Below, one piece after another: positions 44,483 through 53,679 of a stretch of 64,000 nt of DNA (its first letter is position 1; the number at the start of each line of letters is the position of its first letter). The stretch covers positions 124,001-188,000 of the forward strand of contig NZ_MWUE01000026.1 of NCBI RefSeq assembly GCF_002077695.1, written 5' to 3'. The DNA comes from Pantoea latae. GTDB taxonomy: Bacteria; Pseudomonadota; Gammaproteobacteria; Enterobacterales; Enterobacteriaceae. The translations under genes and the position numbers were made by a program. Under the pieces are notes generated by a model that saw only the letters and a list, made by a program, of their open reading frames with translations, did not search any database and was not told the DNA's origin.

Positions 44483-47110
44483 ATGAGCAAGAGCACTGCT
44501 GAGATCCGTCAAGCGTTTCTCGACTTTTTCCATAGCAAGGGACACCAGGTTGTAGCCAGCAGCTCCCTCGTACCGAATAACGACCCGACGCTGCTGTTCA
44601 CCAACGCCGGCATGGTCCAGTTCAAGGATGTCTTCCTCGGCCAGGACAAGCGCGACTATTCGCGTGCGACCACCTCGCAGCGCTGCGTGCGCGCCGGCGG
44701 TAAGCACAACGATCTGGAAAACGTCGGCTATACCGCGCGTCACCACACTTTCTTTGAAATGCTGGGCAACTTCAGCTTTGGCGACTACTTCAAGAAAGAG
44801 GCGATTGCTTATGCCTGGGAACTGCTGACGGGAGAAACCTGGTTCGCGCTGCCGAAAGAGCGCCTGTGGGTGACCGTCTATGAGACCGATGACGAAGCCT
44901 ACGACATCTGGGCCAACGATATCGGCGTACCGCGCGAACGTATTATTCGTATCGGCGACAACAAAGGCAGCGCTTACGCCTCCGACAACTTCTGGCAGAT
45001 GGGCGATACCGGTCCTTGCGGCCCCTGCAGCGAAATTTTCTACGATCATGGCGATCATATCTGGGGTGGACCGCCGGGCAGCGCGGAAGAAGACGGCGAT
45101 CGCTATATCGAGATCTGGAATATCGTCTTTATGCAGTTCAACCGTCAGCCGGACGGCACCATGTTGCCGCTGCCGAAGCCGTCGGTGGACACCGGCATGG
45201 GGCTGGAGCGTATCTCCGCCGTGCTGCAGCACGTCAACTCCAACTATGAAATCGACCTGTTCGACAAGCTAATCAAAGCGGTCGCCGAGGTAACCGGCGC
45301 GACCGATCTCAGCAATAAATCGCTGCGCGTTATCGCCGACCATATTCGCTCCTGCGCCTTCCTGATTGCCGACGGCGTAATCCCGTCGAATGAAAACCGC
45401 GGCTACGTGCTGCGTCGTATCATTCGTCGCGCGGTGCGTCACGGCAATATGCTGGGCGCGAAAGAGGCGTTCTTCTTTAAGCTGGTCGCCCCGCTGGTTG
45501 AAGTGATGGGCGCCGCGGGCGACGATCTGAAGCGTCAGCAGAGCCAGGTGGAAACGGTCCTCAAGACGGAAGAAGAGCAGTTCGCGAAAACCCTGGAGCG
45601 CGGTCTGGCGCTGCTGGACGACGAGCTGGCGAAGCTGCAGGGCGATACGCTGGACGGCGAAACCGTCTTCCGTCTCTATGACACCTTTGGCTTCCCGGTC
45701 GACCTGACGGCCGACGTCTGCCGCGAGCGCAACCTGAAAATTGACGAAGCTGGCTTTGAAAAAGCGATGGAGCAGCAGCGTCAGCGCGCGCGCGAAGCGA
45801 GCGGTTTCGGCGCCGACTACAGCAATGTTATCAGCATCGACGCGGCGTCCTCCTTTAAGGGCTATGACCAGCTCGATCTGACGGCCACCGTGAAGGCGAT
45901 CTACGTCGACGGCGCGGCGGTAGAAGAAGCGGCAGCGGGTCAGGAAGCGGTCGTGGTGCTGGACGAAACGCCGTTCTATGGTGAATCTGGCGGCCAGGTG
46001 GGCGATACCGGCCTGCTGACAGGGAAGAATGCTGAATTTAACGTTCACGATACACAAAAATATGGTCAGGCCATCGGCCATATCGGTAAGCTGACGGCGG
46101 GTCATTTGCGTATCGGCGATCGCGTCGAGGCAAAAGTTGATGAAGCGCGCCGCGCGCGCATTCGTCTGAACCACTCGGCAACGCATTTGCTGCATGCGGC
46201 GCTGCGCCAGGTGCTCGGCGATCATGTCGCGCAGAAAGGCTCGCTGGTTAACGATAAATATCTGCGTTTCGACTTCTCGCACTTCGAAGCGATGAAGCCG
46301 CAGGAGCTGCATCAGGTAGAAGAGATCGTCAACGCGCAGATCCGTCGCAACCTGCCGGTTGAGACTGACGTGATGGACATCGACGCGGCCAAAGGCAAGG
46401 GCGCAATGGCGCTGTTCGGCGAGAAATACGATCAGCGTGTGCGCGTGCTGACCATGGGCGACTTCTCCATTGAGCTGTGCGGCGGCACGCACGCCGCGCG
46501 TACCGGCGATATCGGCCTGTTCCGCATTCTCTCTGAATCAGGAACGGCCGCAGGTGTGCGTCGTATTGAAGCCGTCACCGGCGAGGGCGCGCTGGCGCAG
46601 GTTTATGCGCAAAGCAGCCAGCTGCAGGATATTGCGCAGCTGGTAAAAGCCAACAGCAGCAACCTCAATGACAAAGTGCGCGGACTGGTCGATCACGTTC
46701 GTGCGCTGGAGAAAGAGCTGCAGCAGCTGCGCGATCAGCAGGCCGCGCAGGAGAGCGCTTCACTGAGCAGCAGCGCCATCGACATCAACGGCGCGAAGCT
46801 GCTGGTCAGCGAACTGAGCAACGTAGAGCCGAAAATGTTGCGCACCATGGTTGACGATCTGAAAAATCAGCTGGGGTCGGCGGTGATTGTGCTGGCGACC
46901 GTGGCGGAAGGGAAAGTGTCGCTGATTGCTGGCGTAACCAAAGATCTGACTGACCGCGTCAAAGCGGGCGAGTTAGTGGGCGAGCTGGCGCAGCAGGTTG
47001 GCGGCAAAGGCGGCGGGCGTCCCGATATGGCGCAGGCAGGCGGCACCGATGCACAGGCGCTGAAAGGCGCGCTGGCGGGCGTCGAAAGCTGGGTCACCAG
47101 CCGCCTGTAA
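44483..47110 (+). CDS. alaS: Alanine--tRNA ligase
   Basis: Charges tRNA-Ala and edits mischarged Ser/Gly. 875 residues. Class II catalytic domain ([28 protein letters not shown]), editing-domain zinc site [11 protein letters not shown] plus [13 protein letters not shown], and the C-terminal domain ending [12 protein letters not shown]. Followed by a terminator and csrA, the conserved order. Confidence 0.98.
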   Translation: MSKSTAEIRQAFLDFFHSKGHQVVASSSLVPNNDPTLLFTNAGMVQFKDVFLGQDKRDYSRATTSQRCVRAGGKHNDLENVGYTARHHTFFEMLGNFSFGDYFKKEAIAYAWELLTGETWFALPKERLWVTVYETDDEAYDIWANDIGVPRERIIRIGDNKGSAYASDNFWQMGDTGPCGPCSEIFYDHGDHIWGGPPGSAEEDGDRYIEIWNIVFMQFNRQPDGTMLPLPKPSVDTGMGLERISAVLQHVNSNYEIDLFDKLIKAVAEVTGATDLSNKSLRVIADHIRSCAFLIADGVIPSNENRGYVLRRIIRRAVRHGNMLGAKEAFFFKLVAPLVEVMGAAGDDLKRQQSQVETVLKTEEEQFAKTLERGLALLDDELAKLQGDTLDGETVFRLYDTFGFPVDLTADVCRERNLKIDEAGFEKAMEQQRQRAREASGFGADYSNVISIDAASSFKGYDQLDLTATVKAIYVDGAAVEEAAAGQEAVVVLDETPFYGESGGQVGDTGLLTGKNAEFNVHDTQKYGQAIGHIGKLTAGHLRIGDRVEAKVDEARRARIRLNHSATHLLHAALRQVLGDHVAQKGSLVNDKYLRFDFSHFEAMKPQELHQVEEIVNAQIRRNLPVETDVMDIDAAKGKGAMALFGEKYDQRVRVLTMGDFSIELCGGTHAARTGDIGLFRILSESGTAAGVRRIEAVTGEGALAQVYAQSSQLQDIAQLVKANSSNLNDKVRGLVDHVRALEKELQQLRDQQAAQESASLSSSAIDINGAKLLVSELSNVEPKMLRTMVDDLKNQLGSAVIVLATVAEGKVSLIAGVTKDLTDRVKAGELVGELAQQVGGKGGGRPDMAQAGGTDAQALKGALAGVESWVTSRL

Positions 47111-47132
47111 TGAAATAGAACAATGCATCGTG

Positions 47133-47166
47133 AAAAGCGCCAGGGACTAAGGTTCCGGCGCTTTTT
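47133..47166 (+). terminator. Intrinsic terminator of alaS
   Basis: AAAAGCGCC / GGCGCTTTT stem with T-run, 23 nt after the alaS stop. Confidence 0.9.
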
Positions 47167-47359
47167 AATACGATGTGCATCAAGTCATGACAAAGTCAGG
47201 TCGACGTAGTGTATTTCGGCTAAACTAACTATCAGCAGAATGTATTGGCGTAGCGACGTACATTGGTGTATTTGTCATAGTCAATGTTCAGCGTTAAATG
47301 ATGGATAATGCCGGGAGCCCGAACAGGCCCGACTCTTTTAATCTTTCAAGGAGCAAAGA

Positions 47360-47545
47360 ATGCTTATTCTAACTCGTCGAGTTGGTGAAACCCTCATGAT
47401 TGGCGATGAGGTGACTGTAACGGTGCTGGGAGTGAAAGGTAACCAGGTTCGTATCGGTGTGAACGCGCCGAAAGAGGTCTCAGTGCACCGCGAAGAGATT
47501 TATCAGCGCATTCAGGCCGAAAAAACTCAGCAAACGAGTTACTAA
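47360..47545 (+). CDS. csrA: Carbon storage regulator CsrA
   Basis: Dimeric RNA-binding protein that represses or activates mRNAs through GGA motifs; sequestered by CsrB/CsrC downstream of BarA-UvrY. 61 residues, identical in wording to enteric CsrA ([34 protein letters not shown]). Start follows AAGGAGCAAAGA. The 249-nt alaS-csrA gap holds several AT-rich candidate promoters, in line with the multiple csrA promoters of E. coli. Confidence 0.98.
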   Translation: MLILTRRVGETLMIGDEVTVTVLGVKGNQVRIGVNAPKEVSVHREEIYQRIQAEKTQQTSY

Positions 47546-47550
47546 CGGAT

Positions 47551-47579
47551 TCAGCGCCTCGCACGCTTTTGCGAGGCGC
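47551..47579 (+). terminator. Hairpin after csrA
   Basis: GCGCCTCGC / GCGAGGCGC, 9-bp stem, loop ACGCTTTT, soon after the csrA stop, with CTTTTC following nine bases later. Probable terminator. Confidence 0.6.
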
Positions 47580-47739
47580 GACCGCTTTTCTGCACCTCTT
47601 CTTTTTTCTTCCTGCGCTTCTCCTGGTTTCATCTTTTCTCCCTTAACGGCTTTTACTGTTGATAATTCACTCTTTTTGTCGGCAAATTGCGCCAATTGAG
47701 CGTCATTTGTGCAAACGATCGGAAGCCGGGAAAAATTGT

Positions 47740-47767
47740 TTGACTTATAAGTGCGGGAAAGTAATAT
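47740..47767 (+). promoter_or_regulatory. Promoter of the serV-argV tRNA operon
   Basis: TTGACT (47740-47745), 16-bp spacer, TAATAT (47762-47767), followed by a GC-rich discriminator GTGCGCC typical of stringently controlled stable-RNA promoters, 65 bp before tRNA-Ser. Confidence 0.8.
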
Positions 47768-47831
47768 GTGCGCCACGCAGTGCCGATGAGCGGAAACAAA
47801 GTTCAGCGGTACAGTTCGGAAGAACGCGTAA

Positions 47832-47924
47832 GGTGAGGTGGCCGAGAGGCTGAAGGCGCTCCCCTGCTAAGGGAGTATGCGGTCAAAAGCTGCATCCGGG
47901 GTTCGAATCCCCGCCTCACCGCCA
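47832..47924 (+). tRNA. serV: tRNA-Ser(GCT)
   Basis: A 93-nt class II tRNA with long variable arm; acceptor GGTGAGG / CCTCACC, anticodon loop CTGCTAA giving GCT, T-loop GTTCGAATCC, encoded CCA. It reads AGC/AGU codons. Same position and wording as E. coli serV. Confidence 0.98.
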
Positions 47925-47933
47925 TTTTCCGAT

Positions 47934-48010
47934 GCATCCGTAGCTCAGCTGGATAGAGTACTCGGCTACGAACCGAGCGGTCGGAGGTTCGAATCCTCCC
48001 GGATGCACCA
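47934..48010 (+). tRNA. argV: tRNA-Arg(ACG), copy 1
   Basis: 77 nt, acceptor GCATCCG / CGGATGC, anticodon loop CTACGAA giving ACG (A34 becomes inosine), encoded CCA. First of four identical copies. Confidence 0.98.
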
Positions 48011-48106
48011 TCTTTAGAAGATGCGGAAAAAAAGTAAAAGTTAGTGAAAGAGTCGTCCCTTTCCTGGTGAGTTGTTAGCACCCTGCGTTGTACAAGAATT
48101 ATCATT

Positions 48107-48183
48107 GCATCCGTAGCTCAGCTGGATAGAGTACTCGGCTACGAACCGAGCGGTCGGAGGTTCGAATCCTCCCGGATGCACCA
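48107..48183 (+). tRNA. argY: tRNA-Arg(ACG), copy 2
   Basis: Identical to copy 1, 96 nt downstream; the spacer has no repeat. Confidence 0.97.
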
Positions 48184-48238
48184 TATTCCTGTCACTTCCT
48201 GGTTGTCTGATTTAATCCCTGTAAAACGATTTCCCGAT

Positions 48239-48315
48239 GCATCCGTAGCTCAGCTGGATAGAGTACTCGGCTACGAACCGAGCGGTCGGAGGTTCGAATC
48301 CTCCCGGATGCACCA
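48239..48315 (+). tRNA. argZ: tRNA-Arg(ACG), copy 3
   Basis: Identical to copy 1. The preceding spacer ends ACGATTTCCCGAT, shared with copy 4, showing that the unit was duplicated with its spacer. Confidence 0.97.
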
Positions 48316-48328
48316 TATCTCTGGATAT

Positions 48329-48450
48329 GGAAAGCGTGCCCCGAACTGATATGGCATGACGTATCGCCAGACAGTACGAGGGAGGAAAACGTTGCGTGAG
48401 CAACGGCCCGCAGGGCGAGGCGAAAGCCGAGTTATCCTCCCGGATGCACC
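48329..48450 (+). repeat. tRNA-tail repeat 1 (rtT-like), structured RNA candidate
   Basis: 122-nt unit directly after tRNA-Arg copy 3, about 15 differences from repeat 2. It ends in the last 17 nt of tRNA-Arg (ATCCTCCCGGATGCACC). GGGAGGA at 48380-48386 can pair with TCCTCCC at 48435-48441, copying the T-arm pairing; inside are hairpins CGTTGC/GCAACG and GCCC/GGGC. This resembles the rtT repeats of the E. coli tyrT operon, which carry the 3' end of tRNA-Tyr. Confidence 0.75.
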
Positions 48451-48497
48451 CTCTCTTTTCACTTAATTGCTTTACCCTTGCAACACGATTTCCCGAT

Positions 48498-48574
48498 GCA
48501 TCCGTAGCTCAGCTGGATAGAGTACTCGGCTACGAACCGAGCGGTCGGAGGTTCGAATCCTCCCGGATGCACCA
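48498..48574 (+). tRNA. argQ: tRNA-Arg(ACG), copy 4
   Basis: Identical to the other three copies; followed by the second tRNA-tail repeat. Confidence 0.97.
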
Positions 48575-48586
48575 TCTCTCAAGACA

Positions 48587-48708
48587 GGAAAGCGTGCCCC
48601 GCACTGACACGGTAAGCTGTACCGCCAGGCAGTACGAGGGAGGAGAACGTTGCATTTGCAACGGCCCGCAGGGCGAGGCGATAGCCGAGTCATCCTCCCG
48701 GATGCACC
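48587..48708 (+). repeat. tRNA-tail repeat 2 (rtT-like), structured RNA candidate
   Basis: 122-nt partner of repeat 1, after tRNA-Arg copy 4. It ends in the last 17-18 nt of tRNA-Arg including CCA. GGGAGGA (48638-48644) faces TCCTCCC (48693-48699). The hairpin CGTTGC-ATTT-GCAACG keeps its stem while the loop differs from repeat 1 (GTGA), suggesting selection on structure. Confidence 0.75.
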
Positions 48709-49025
48709 ATCTTCTCTTCGCGTTATCCTTCAGAATTAATCTTCCTGCTACCTCAGGCTCTCAGCGACTCTCTCGACCACACTTGCGTCACAACACACTC
48801 TGTTTTAACCCGCTTTAATCTCCTTTTACGCTTACCAATCGCACCCGTCATAAAACCCAAACCCCCTGAAATTTCCGGCAATTACGCCCGGCACCGCGCT
48901 ATCACCTTTTTCTGAAAAGAAAAATTGCTAATGCTTTCAAAGCATTTGCTGTTCATGCCACCTGGCGACAACCTGTGCACATTACGCTAAAGTAATGGCT
49001 CATTTGCTGGAGGTCCGGAGTGACG
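48709..49025. other. Gene-free stretch between tRNA cluster and yqaB
   Basis: About 317 nt, pyrimidine-rich on this strand. It contains a perfect palindrome at 48930-48946 (AATGCTTT-C-AAAGCATT) about 80 bp before yqaB, which could be an operator. No clear terminator for the tRNA operon was seen. Confidence 0.5.
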
Positions 49026-49592
49026 ATGTACGATCAATATGACGCACTGATTTTCGATATGGACGGCACGATTCTGGATACCGAGCCGACACATCGAAAA
49101 GCGTGGCATCAGGTACTGGGACGATATGGACTGACGTTAGACGAATCGCAAATGGTCGGATTCAATGGCGCGCCCAGCTGGCGACTCGCGCAGTTTATTA
49201 TTGAATCTAATCACTCTTCTCACGATCCGCATCGGCTGGCCGCTGAGAAAACCGCGGCGGTCAAAGCCATGCTGCTGGAAAACGTCCAGCCGCTTCCGCT
49301 GCTTGAGGTCGCGAAAGCGTACCACGGCCGACGTCCGATGGCGGTCGGCACCGGCAGCGAACACAGTATGGCGGATGCGCTGCTGACCCAGCTGGGCGTG
49401 CGCGACCTCTTTACCGCCGTCGTGGGCGCTGACGACGTAGAGCGGCATAAGCCTGAGCCTGACACCTTTTTACGCTGCGCCGCGCTGATGGGTGTCGATC
49501 CCGCGCGCTGCGTGGTGTTCGAAGACGCCGATTTCGGCGTGCAGGCGGCGAAAGCGGCCGGTATGGACGTGGTCGATGTCCGCCTGCTGTGA
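49026..49592 (+). CDS. yqaB: HAD-family sugar phosphatase YqaB
   Basis: Cytoplasmic phosphatase acting in E. coli on fructose-1-phosphate and 6-phosphogluconate. 188 residues from ATG 49026, five bases after CGGAG; a GTG two codons earlier is possible. HAD motif I LIFDMDGTILDTEPTHRKAW, motif II AVGTGSEHS, motif III lysine in ERHKPEPDTF, motif IV VVFEDADFGVQAAKAAGMD. It overlaps yqaA by 4 nt. Confidence 0.95.
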   Translation: MYDQYDALIFDMDGTILDTEPTHRKAWHQVLGRYGLTLDESQMVGFNGAPSWRLAQFIIESNHSSHDPHRLAAEKTAAVKAMLLENVQPLPLLEVAKAYHGRRPMAVGTGSEHSMADALLTQLGVRDLFTAVVGADDVERHKPEPDTFLRCAALMGVDPARCVVFEDADFGVQAAKAAGMDVVDVRLL

Positions 49593-50017
49593 GTGACGCG
49601 CTGGCGCTGGCTTCCTTGTTCGGCAGCAGCTTTCTCAGCGCAACGCTGTTGCCGGGAAGTTCTGAGGCGCTGCTGATTGCATTACTGGTCGCCAAAAAGG
49701 CGTCCGTTTATGGGTTGATTGTCGCTGCATCAGTGGGGAATACGCTGGGCGGCATAACCAATATTTTTCTTGGTCGCTTACTGCCGTTGAAACAGCAGGG
49801 GCGATGGCATGACACAGCAATAACGTGGTTGCACCGACTGGGACCTGCAGCGCTGTTGCTGAGCTGGCTGCCGATTATCGGCGACCTGCTCTGCGTGCTG
49901 GCAGGCTGGTTGCGCTTTGCCTGGCCTCCGGTCCTGCTGTTTCTCGCCGTCGGGAAAACACTACGTTATATCGTTATTGCGACCGCCACCTTACAGGGCA
50001 TGCAATGGTGGCATTGA
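49589..50017 (+). CDS. yqaA: Inner membrane protein YqaA (DedA-like/SNARE-associated family)
   Basis: 142-residue membrane protein with GTG start overlapping the yqaB stop. Hydrophobic segments include [40 protein letters not shown] and [20 protein letters not shown]; the GN-GG-N and P..GD.LC features are those of YqaA. Function unknown; a small transporter or flippase-like role is speculative. Followed by gshA as in E. coli. Confidence 0.92.
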   Translation: MSDALALASLFGSSFLSATLLPGSSEALLIALLVAKKASVYGLIVAASVGNTLGGITNIFLGRLLPLKQQGRWHDTAITWLHRLGPAALLLSWLPIIGDLLCVLAGWLRFAWPPVLLFLAVGKTLRYIVIATATLQGMQWWH

Positions 50018-50090
50018 TTCGCACAGATTTGAGGCTAGGGTTAACATTATGCTGAACAAAAATAAATTACTGTCCCAGCGGGAGGTTAAT

Positions 50091-51653
50091 GTGATCCCGG
50101 ACGTATCTAAAGCGCTCTCCTGGCTGGAGGCGCATCCCAATGCCCTGAAAGGTATTGGTCGCGGCATTGAACGCGAAACGCTGCGCGTAAAGCCTGATGG
50201 CCATCTGGCTGAAAGTGGCCATCCCGAGTCGCTGGGATCGGCGCTGAAGCATGACTGGATCACCACCGACTTTGCTGAGACGCTGCTGGAGTTCATCACG
50301 CCGGTGGATCAGAATATCGACCATATGCTGGCGTTCCTGCGCGATATTCATCGCCATGTGGCGCGTGAGCTGGGCGAGGAGCGCATGTGGCCCTTTAGCA
50401 TGCCCTGTCTGATCGACGATGCCGATCGCATCGAACTGGCGCAGTACGGCAGCTCTAACATCGGCCGCATGAAAACCCTCTATCGCCAGGGGCTGAAAAA
50501 CCGCTACGGCGCGCTGATGCAGACCATCTCCGGCATCCACTATAACTTCTCACTGCCGCTGAGTTTCTGGCAGGAGTGGGCGGACGTTAAAGATGCCGAG
50601 AGCGGAAAAGAGACGATTTCTGCCGGCTATCTGCGTCTGATCCGCAACTACTACCGTTTCGGCTGGGTGATCCCCTATCTGTTCGGCGCCTCGCCGGCAA
50701 TCAGCTCCAGCTTCCTGCAGGGACGCGAAAGCAAGCTGCCGTTTGAAACTGACGGCAAGGATTCGCTGTGGCTGCCCTATGCCACCTCGCTGCGTCTCAG
50801 CGACCTGGGCTACACCAATAAGTCGCAGAGCGGCCTCGGCATCACCTTTAACTCGCTCGACGGCTATGTAAAGGCGCTGAAAGCGGCCATTAAAACGCCG
50901 TCTGAAGAGTATGCCGCTATGGGCACCAAAGACGCCGACGGCAACTGGCTGCAGCTCAATACCAACGTATTGCAGATTGAGAACGAGCTCTACGCGCCGA
51001 TCCGTCCGAAGCGGGTTACCCGTTCCGGCGAAGCGCCGTCCGATGCGCTGCTGCGCGGCGGTATCGAATATATCGAAGTGCGTTCGCTCGACATCAACCC
51101 GTTCTCCGCTATCGGCGTTGACGCTAACCAGGTACGTTTCCTCGACCTGTTCCTGATCTGGTGCACGCTGGCCGACGCGCCGGAAATGAGCGCCGACGAG
51201 CTGCTGTGCAGCCGTCAGAACTGGAATCGCGTAGTGCTGGAAGGGCGTAAGCCGAATCAAAAAATTTCGGTTGGCTGCAGCGAAACCGAGCACGCGCTGG
51301 TCGAGGTCGGCAAAGCGCTGTTCGCCGATCTGCATCGCGTCGCCGAAGTGCTCGACAGCAATCAGGGCAGCACGCAATATCAACAGGTTTGCGATCAACT
51401 GGTGGCGTCCTTCGACGATCCTGAGCTAACCTATTCGGCGCGCATCCTGCACGCGATGAAGGAAAACGGCGTGACCGGCACCGGCATCGCGCTGGCGGAA
51501 CAGTATCGTCATATGCTGTGCGAAGAGCCGCTGGAAGTGATTAGCGAAGAAGATTTTACGCGTCAGGCGCAGGCGTCGGTGGCAGAGCAGAAAGCGCTGG
51601 AAGAGGGCGATACGCTCGATTTCGAAGCTTATCTCGCCAGTCGCGAAGGCTAG
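50091..51653 (+). CDS. gshA: Glutamate--cysteine ligase
   Basis: First enzyme of glutathione synthesis, ATP-dependent, feedback-inhibited by glutathione. GTG start at 50091 ([16 protein letters not shown]), five bases after GGAGG, matches the E. coli start, which is also a non-ATG codon (TTG). An in-frame ATG at 50049 with an AGGG site adds 14 residues and is a possible alternative. 520 residues; [34 protein letters not shown] and [11 protein letters not shown] blocks are intact. Confidence 0.95.
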   Translation: MIPDVSKALSWLEAHPNALKGIGRGIERETLRVKPDGHLAESGHPESLGSALKHDWITTDFAETLLEFITPVDQNIDHMLAFLRDIHRHVARELGEERMWPFSMPCLIDDADRIELAQYGSSNIGRMKTLYRQGLKNRYGALMQTISGIHYNFSLPLSFWQEWADVKDAESGKETISAGYLRLIRNYYRFGWVIPYLFGASPAISSSFLQGRESKLPFETDGKDSLWLPYATSLRLSDLGYTNKSQSGLGITFNSLDGYVKALKAAIKTPSEEYAAMGTKDADGNWLQLNTNVLQIENELYAPIRPKRVTRSGEAPSDALLRGGIEYIEVRSLDINPFSAIGVDANQVRFLDLFLIWCTLADAPEMSADELLCSRQNWNRVVLEGRKPNQKISVGCSETEHALVEVGKALFADLHRVAEVLDSNQGSTQYQQVCDQLVASFDDPELTYSARILHAMKENGVTGTGIALAEQYRHMLCEEPLEVISEEDFTRQAQASVAEQKALEEGDTLDFEAYLASREG

Positions 51654-51658
51654 AAAAG

Positions 51659-51731
51659 AAAAAGGCCACATCAATGTGGCCAAATTAACATCTCTGTTGT
51701 CAGGGATGATGATAACAAATGCGCGTCTTTC
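51659..51731 (-). ncRNA. micA: MicA small regulatory RNA
   Basis: Hfq-dependent, sigma-E-driven sRNA that represses ompA and other outer-membrane protein mRNAs. On the minus strand it begins GAAAGACGCGCATTTGTTAT, the same 5' seed region as E. coli MicA, continues with CATCATCCCTGA and ends in the terminator GGCCACATTGATGTGGCCTTTTT. About 73 nt. It lies between gshA and luxS, as in E. coli, antisense to both leaders. Confidence 0.95.
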
Positions 51732-51737
51732 ATATAT

Positions 51738-51765
51738 TCAGACGCTGGGCGAACAGAAAAGTTTC
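51738..51765 (-). promoter_or_regulatory. Sigma-E promoter of micA
   Basis: On the minus strand, GAAACTT, a 16-bp spacer and TCTGA, ending a few bases before the MicA 5' end. This matches the sigma-E pattern (GGAACTT, TCTRA) closely. Confidence 0.85.
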
Positions 51766-51802
51766 ATCGTTTATAAAAAAATTTCAAAACAGGAGGTGAC
51801 GT

Positions 51803-52318
51803 ATGCCACTACTGGACAGTTTTACCGTTGACCATACCATCATGGCCGCGCCTGCAGTGCGCGTGGCGAAGACCATGAAAACTCCCCATGGCGATACCAT
51901 CACCGTTTTCGACCTGCGTTTCTGCCGTCCGAACAAAGAGATCCTCACTGAGCGCGGCATTCATACGCTTGAGCATCTGTTCGCTGGTTTTATGCGTAAC
52001 CACCTCAACGGTGACGGCGTAGAAATCGTCGATATCTCTCCGATGGGATGCCGCACCGGTTTCTATATGAGCCTGATCGGCACGCCGGACGAGCAGCGCG
52101 TTGCCAGCGCCTGGAAAGGGGCGATGGAAGATGTGCTGAAAGTGAAGGATCAGAATCAGATCCCAGAGCTGAACGAATACCAGTGCGGCAGCTACAAGCT
52201 GCACTCGCTGGATGAGGCGCAGCAGATCGCGCGTAACGTGCTGGCGCACGATATCGGCGTCAACCGCAACGAAGATCTGAAGCTGCCGCAAGAGAAGCTG
52301 AAAGAGCTGCACATCTAG
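51803..52318 (+). CDS. luxS: S-ribosylhomocysteine lyase LuxS
   Basis: Cleaves S-ribosylhomocysteine to homocysteine and DPD, the precursor of autoinducer-2. 171 residues; metal site [13 protein letters not shown], catalytic cysteine in [11 protein letters not shown] follows AGGAGGTGACGT, a near-perfect Shine-Dalgarno. The start lies 72 bp from the MicA 5' end; in Salmonella MicA-type transcription overlaps luxS leader sequence. Confidence 0.98.
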   Translation: MPLLDSFTVDHTIMAAPAVRVAKTMKTPHGDTITVFDLRFCRPNKEILTERGIHTLEHLFAGFMRNHLNGDGVEIVDISPMGCRTGFYMSLIGTPDEQRVASAWKGAMEDVLKVKDQNQIPELNEYQCGSYKLHSLDEAQQIARNVLAHDIGVNRNEDLKLPQEKLKELHI

Positions 52319-52332
52319 CCTGTCGCTGCCTG

Positions 52333-52364
52333 AAAAAAAACGCCGCTACGATGCGGCGTTTTTT
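52333..52364. terminator. Bidirectional terminator luxS / corB
   Basis: AAAACGCCGC / GCGGCGTTTT stem flanked by A-run and T-run between convergent genes. Confidence 0.92.
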
Positions 52365-52375
52365 ATGATTAGACG

Positions 52376-53662
52376 TCAGGAGCCAACAGAGGTTTTTAGC
52401 GGCGTCTGCGGCGTAATGCGCACCTGCTTCACCATATTGTCCTGCACGTCGAGAATATCGATAGCGTAGTCAGCGACCTTCACCCGGGTGTTGATTTCCG
52501 GGATCTCCTCCAGCGCTTCCAGCAGCATGCCGTTAATGGTACGCGCCTCCTGCTCCGGCAGGCGCCAGTTAAACGCCTTGTTGATTTCACGCACGTTGGC
52601 GCTGCCTTCCACCAGCACGGAGCCGTCGTTTTGCGGCATCACTTCTTCCGCAAGGGTAGGAGACATTGAGGTGGTGAAGTCGCCGACGATCTCTTCAAGA
52701 ATATCCTCGATGGTCACCAGCCCTTTGATGTCGCCATATTCGTCGACCACCAGACCCACTTTCTTTTTGTTGCGCTGAAACTTCACCAGCTGAATGTTAA
52801 GCGGCGTGCCTTCCGGCACGTAATAGATCTCATCGGCTGCGCGCAGCAGGGTCTCTTTGTTGAACTCTTTCTTTTCGGTCATGGTGCGCCAGGCTTCGCG
52901 GACGCGCAGCATGCCGACGCAGTCGTCCAGCGAGTCGCGAAACAGCACGATGCGGCCATGAGGCGAATGGCTGAGCTGGCGCATCACTGACTTCCAGTCG
53001 TCGTTGATATTGATGCCGACGATCTCATTGCGCGGCACCATGATGTCGTCGACGCTGACCTTCTCCAGATCGAGCACCGACAGCAGCATGTCCTGATTGC
53101 GACGCGACATCAGGCTGCGCGACTCATAAACGATGGTGCGCAGCTCTTCTTTGCTCAGCGCCGACGTGCTGGCGCTCTCGGTTTTGATCCCGGCCATGCG
53201 CATCAGCAGGCGGGTAATGGTGTTCAACAGCCAGACGAGCGGCAGCATGACGTACTGCAGCGGCACCAGCAGAAAGCTGCTGGGGAAGGCGACGCGTTCG
53301 GGGTAGAGCGCCGCCACGGTTTTCGGCAGCACCTCGGCAAAGACCAGCACCACAAAGGTCAGAATACCGGTGGCGATCGCCACGCCTTCATCGCCGTGCA
53401 GACGCATGCCGACGATGGTGGCCAGCGCCGAGGCCAGGATATTGACGAGGTTATTGCCGATCAGCACCAGGCTAAGCAGACGATCGGGACGGCGCAGCAG
53501 CTTTTCCACCCGACGCGCGGCGCGGCTGCCGTTTTTCGCCTGATGGCGCAGCTTGTAGCGGTTAAGCGTCATCATGCCGGTTTCCGACCCGGCGAACCAG
53601 GCGGAAACCAGAACCATAACGATTAAGATAATGATTAAGGTGGTGGTTGAAACCTGTTCCAA
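52376..53662 (-). CDS. yfjD: CorB/YfjD, CNNM-type membrane protein with CBS domains
   Basis: Member of the CorB/CorC magnesium-efflux-associated family (called CorB in Salmonella). TTG start at 53662 (encoded LEQVSTTTLIIILIV), nine bases after AAGGA, gives 428 residues as in E. coli YfjD; ATG starts upstream overlap ypjD. The N-terminal DUF21 domain has GSETGMMTLNRYKLRH and three membrane segments; two CBS domains (VDDIMVPRNEIVGI; VDEYGDIKGLVTIEDILEEI) and a CorC_HlyC tail follow. It is probably cotranscribed with ypjD. Confidence 0.94.
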   Translation of the reverse strand: MEQVSTTTLIIILIVMVLVSAWFAGSETGMMTLNRYKLRHQAKNGSRAARRVEKLLRRPDRLLSLVLIGNNLVNILASALATIVGMRLHGDEGVAIATGILTFVVLVFAEVLPKTVAALYPERVAFPSSFLLVPLQYVMLPLVWLLNTITRLLMRMAGIKTESASTSALSKEELRTIVYESRSLMSRRNQDMLLSVLDLEKVSVDDIMVPRNEIVGININDDWKSVMRQLSHSPHGRIVLFRDSLDDCVGMLRVREAWRTMTEKKEFNKETLLRAADEIYYVPEGTPLNIQLVKFQRNKKKVGLVVDEYGDIKGLVTIEDILEEIVGDFTTSMSPTLAEEVMPQNDGSVLVEGSANVREINKAFNWRLPEQEARTINGMLLEALEEIPEINTRVKVADYAIDILDVQDNMVKQVRITPQTPLKTSVGS

Positions 53663-53679
53663 CGAAGCAATTCCTTGTG

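Noticed and set aside
48311..48708. tRNA-Arg 3' end copies as prophage attachment sites
   Set aside because: No integrase or phage genes nearby, and the copies are parts of a 122-nt repeat tied to the tRNA unit, which fits tandem duplication better than att sites.
48396..48818. 140-codon ORF across tRNA-Arg copy 4 and the repeats
   Set aside because: Runs through a tRNA gene, has no Shine-Dalgarno and no family resemblance.
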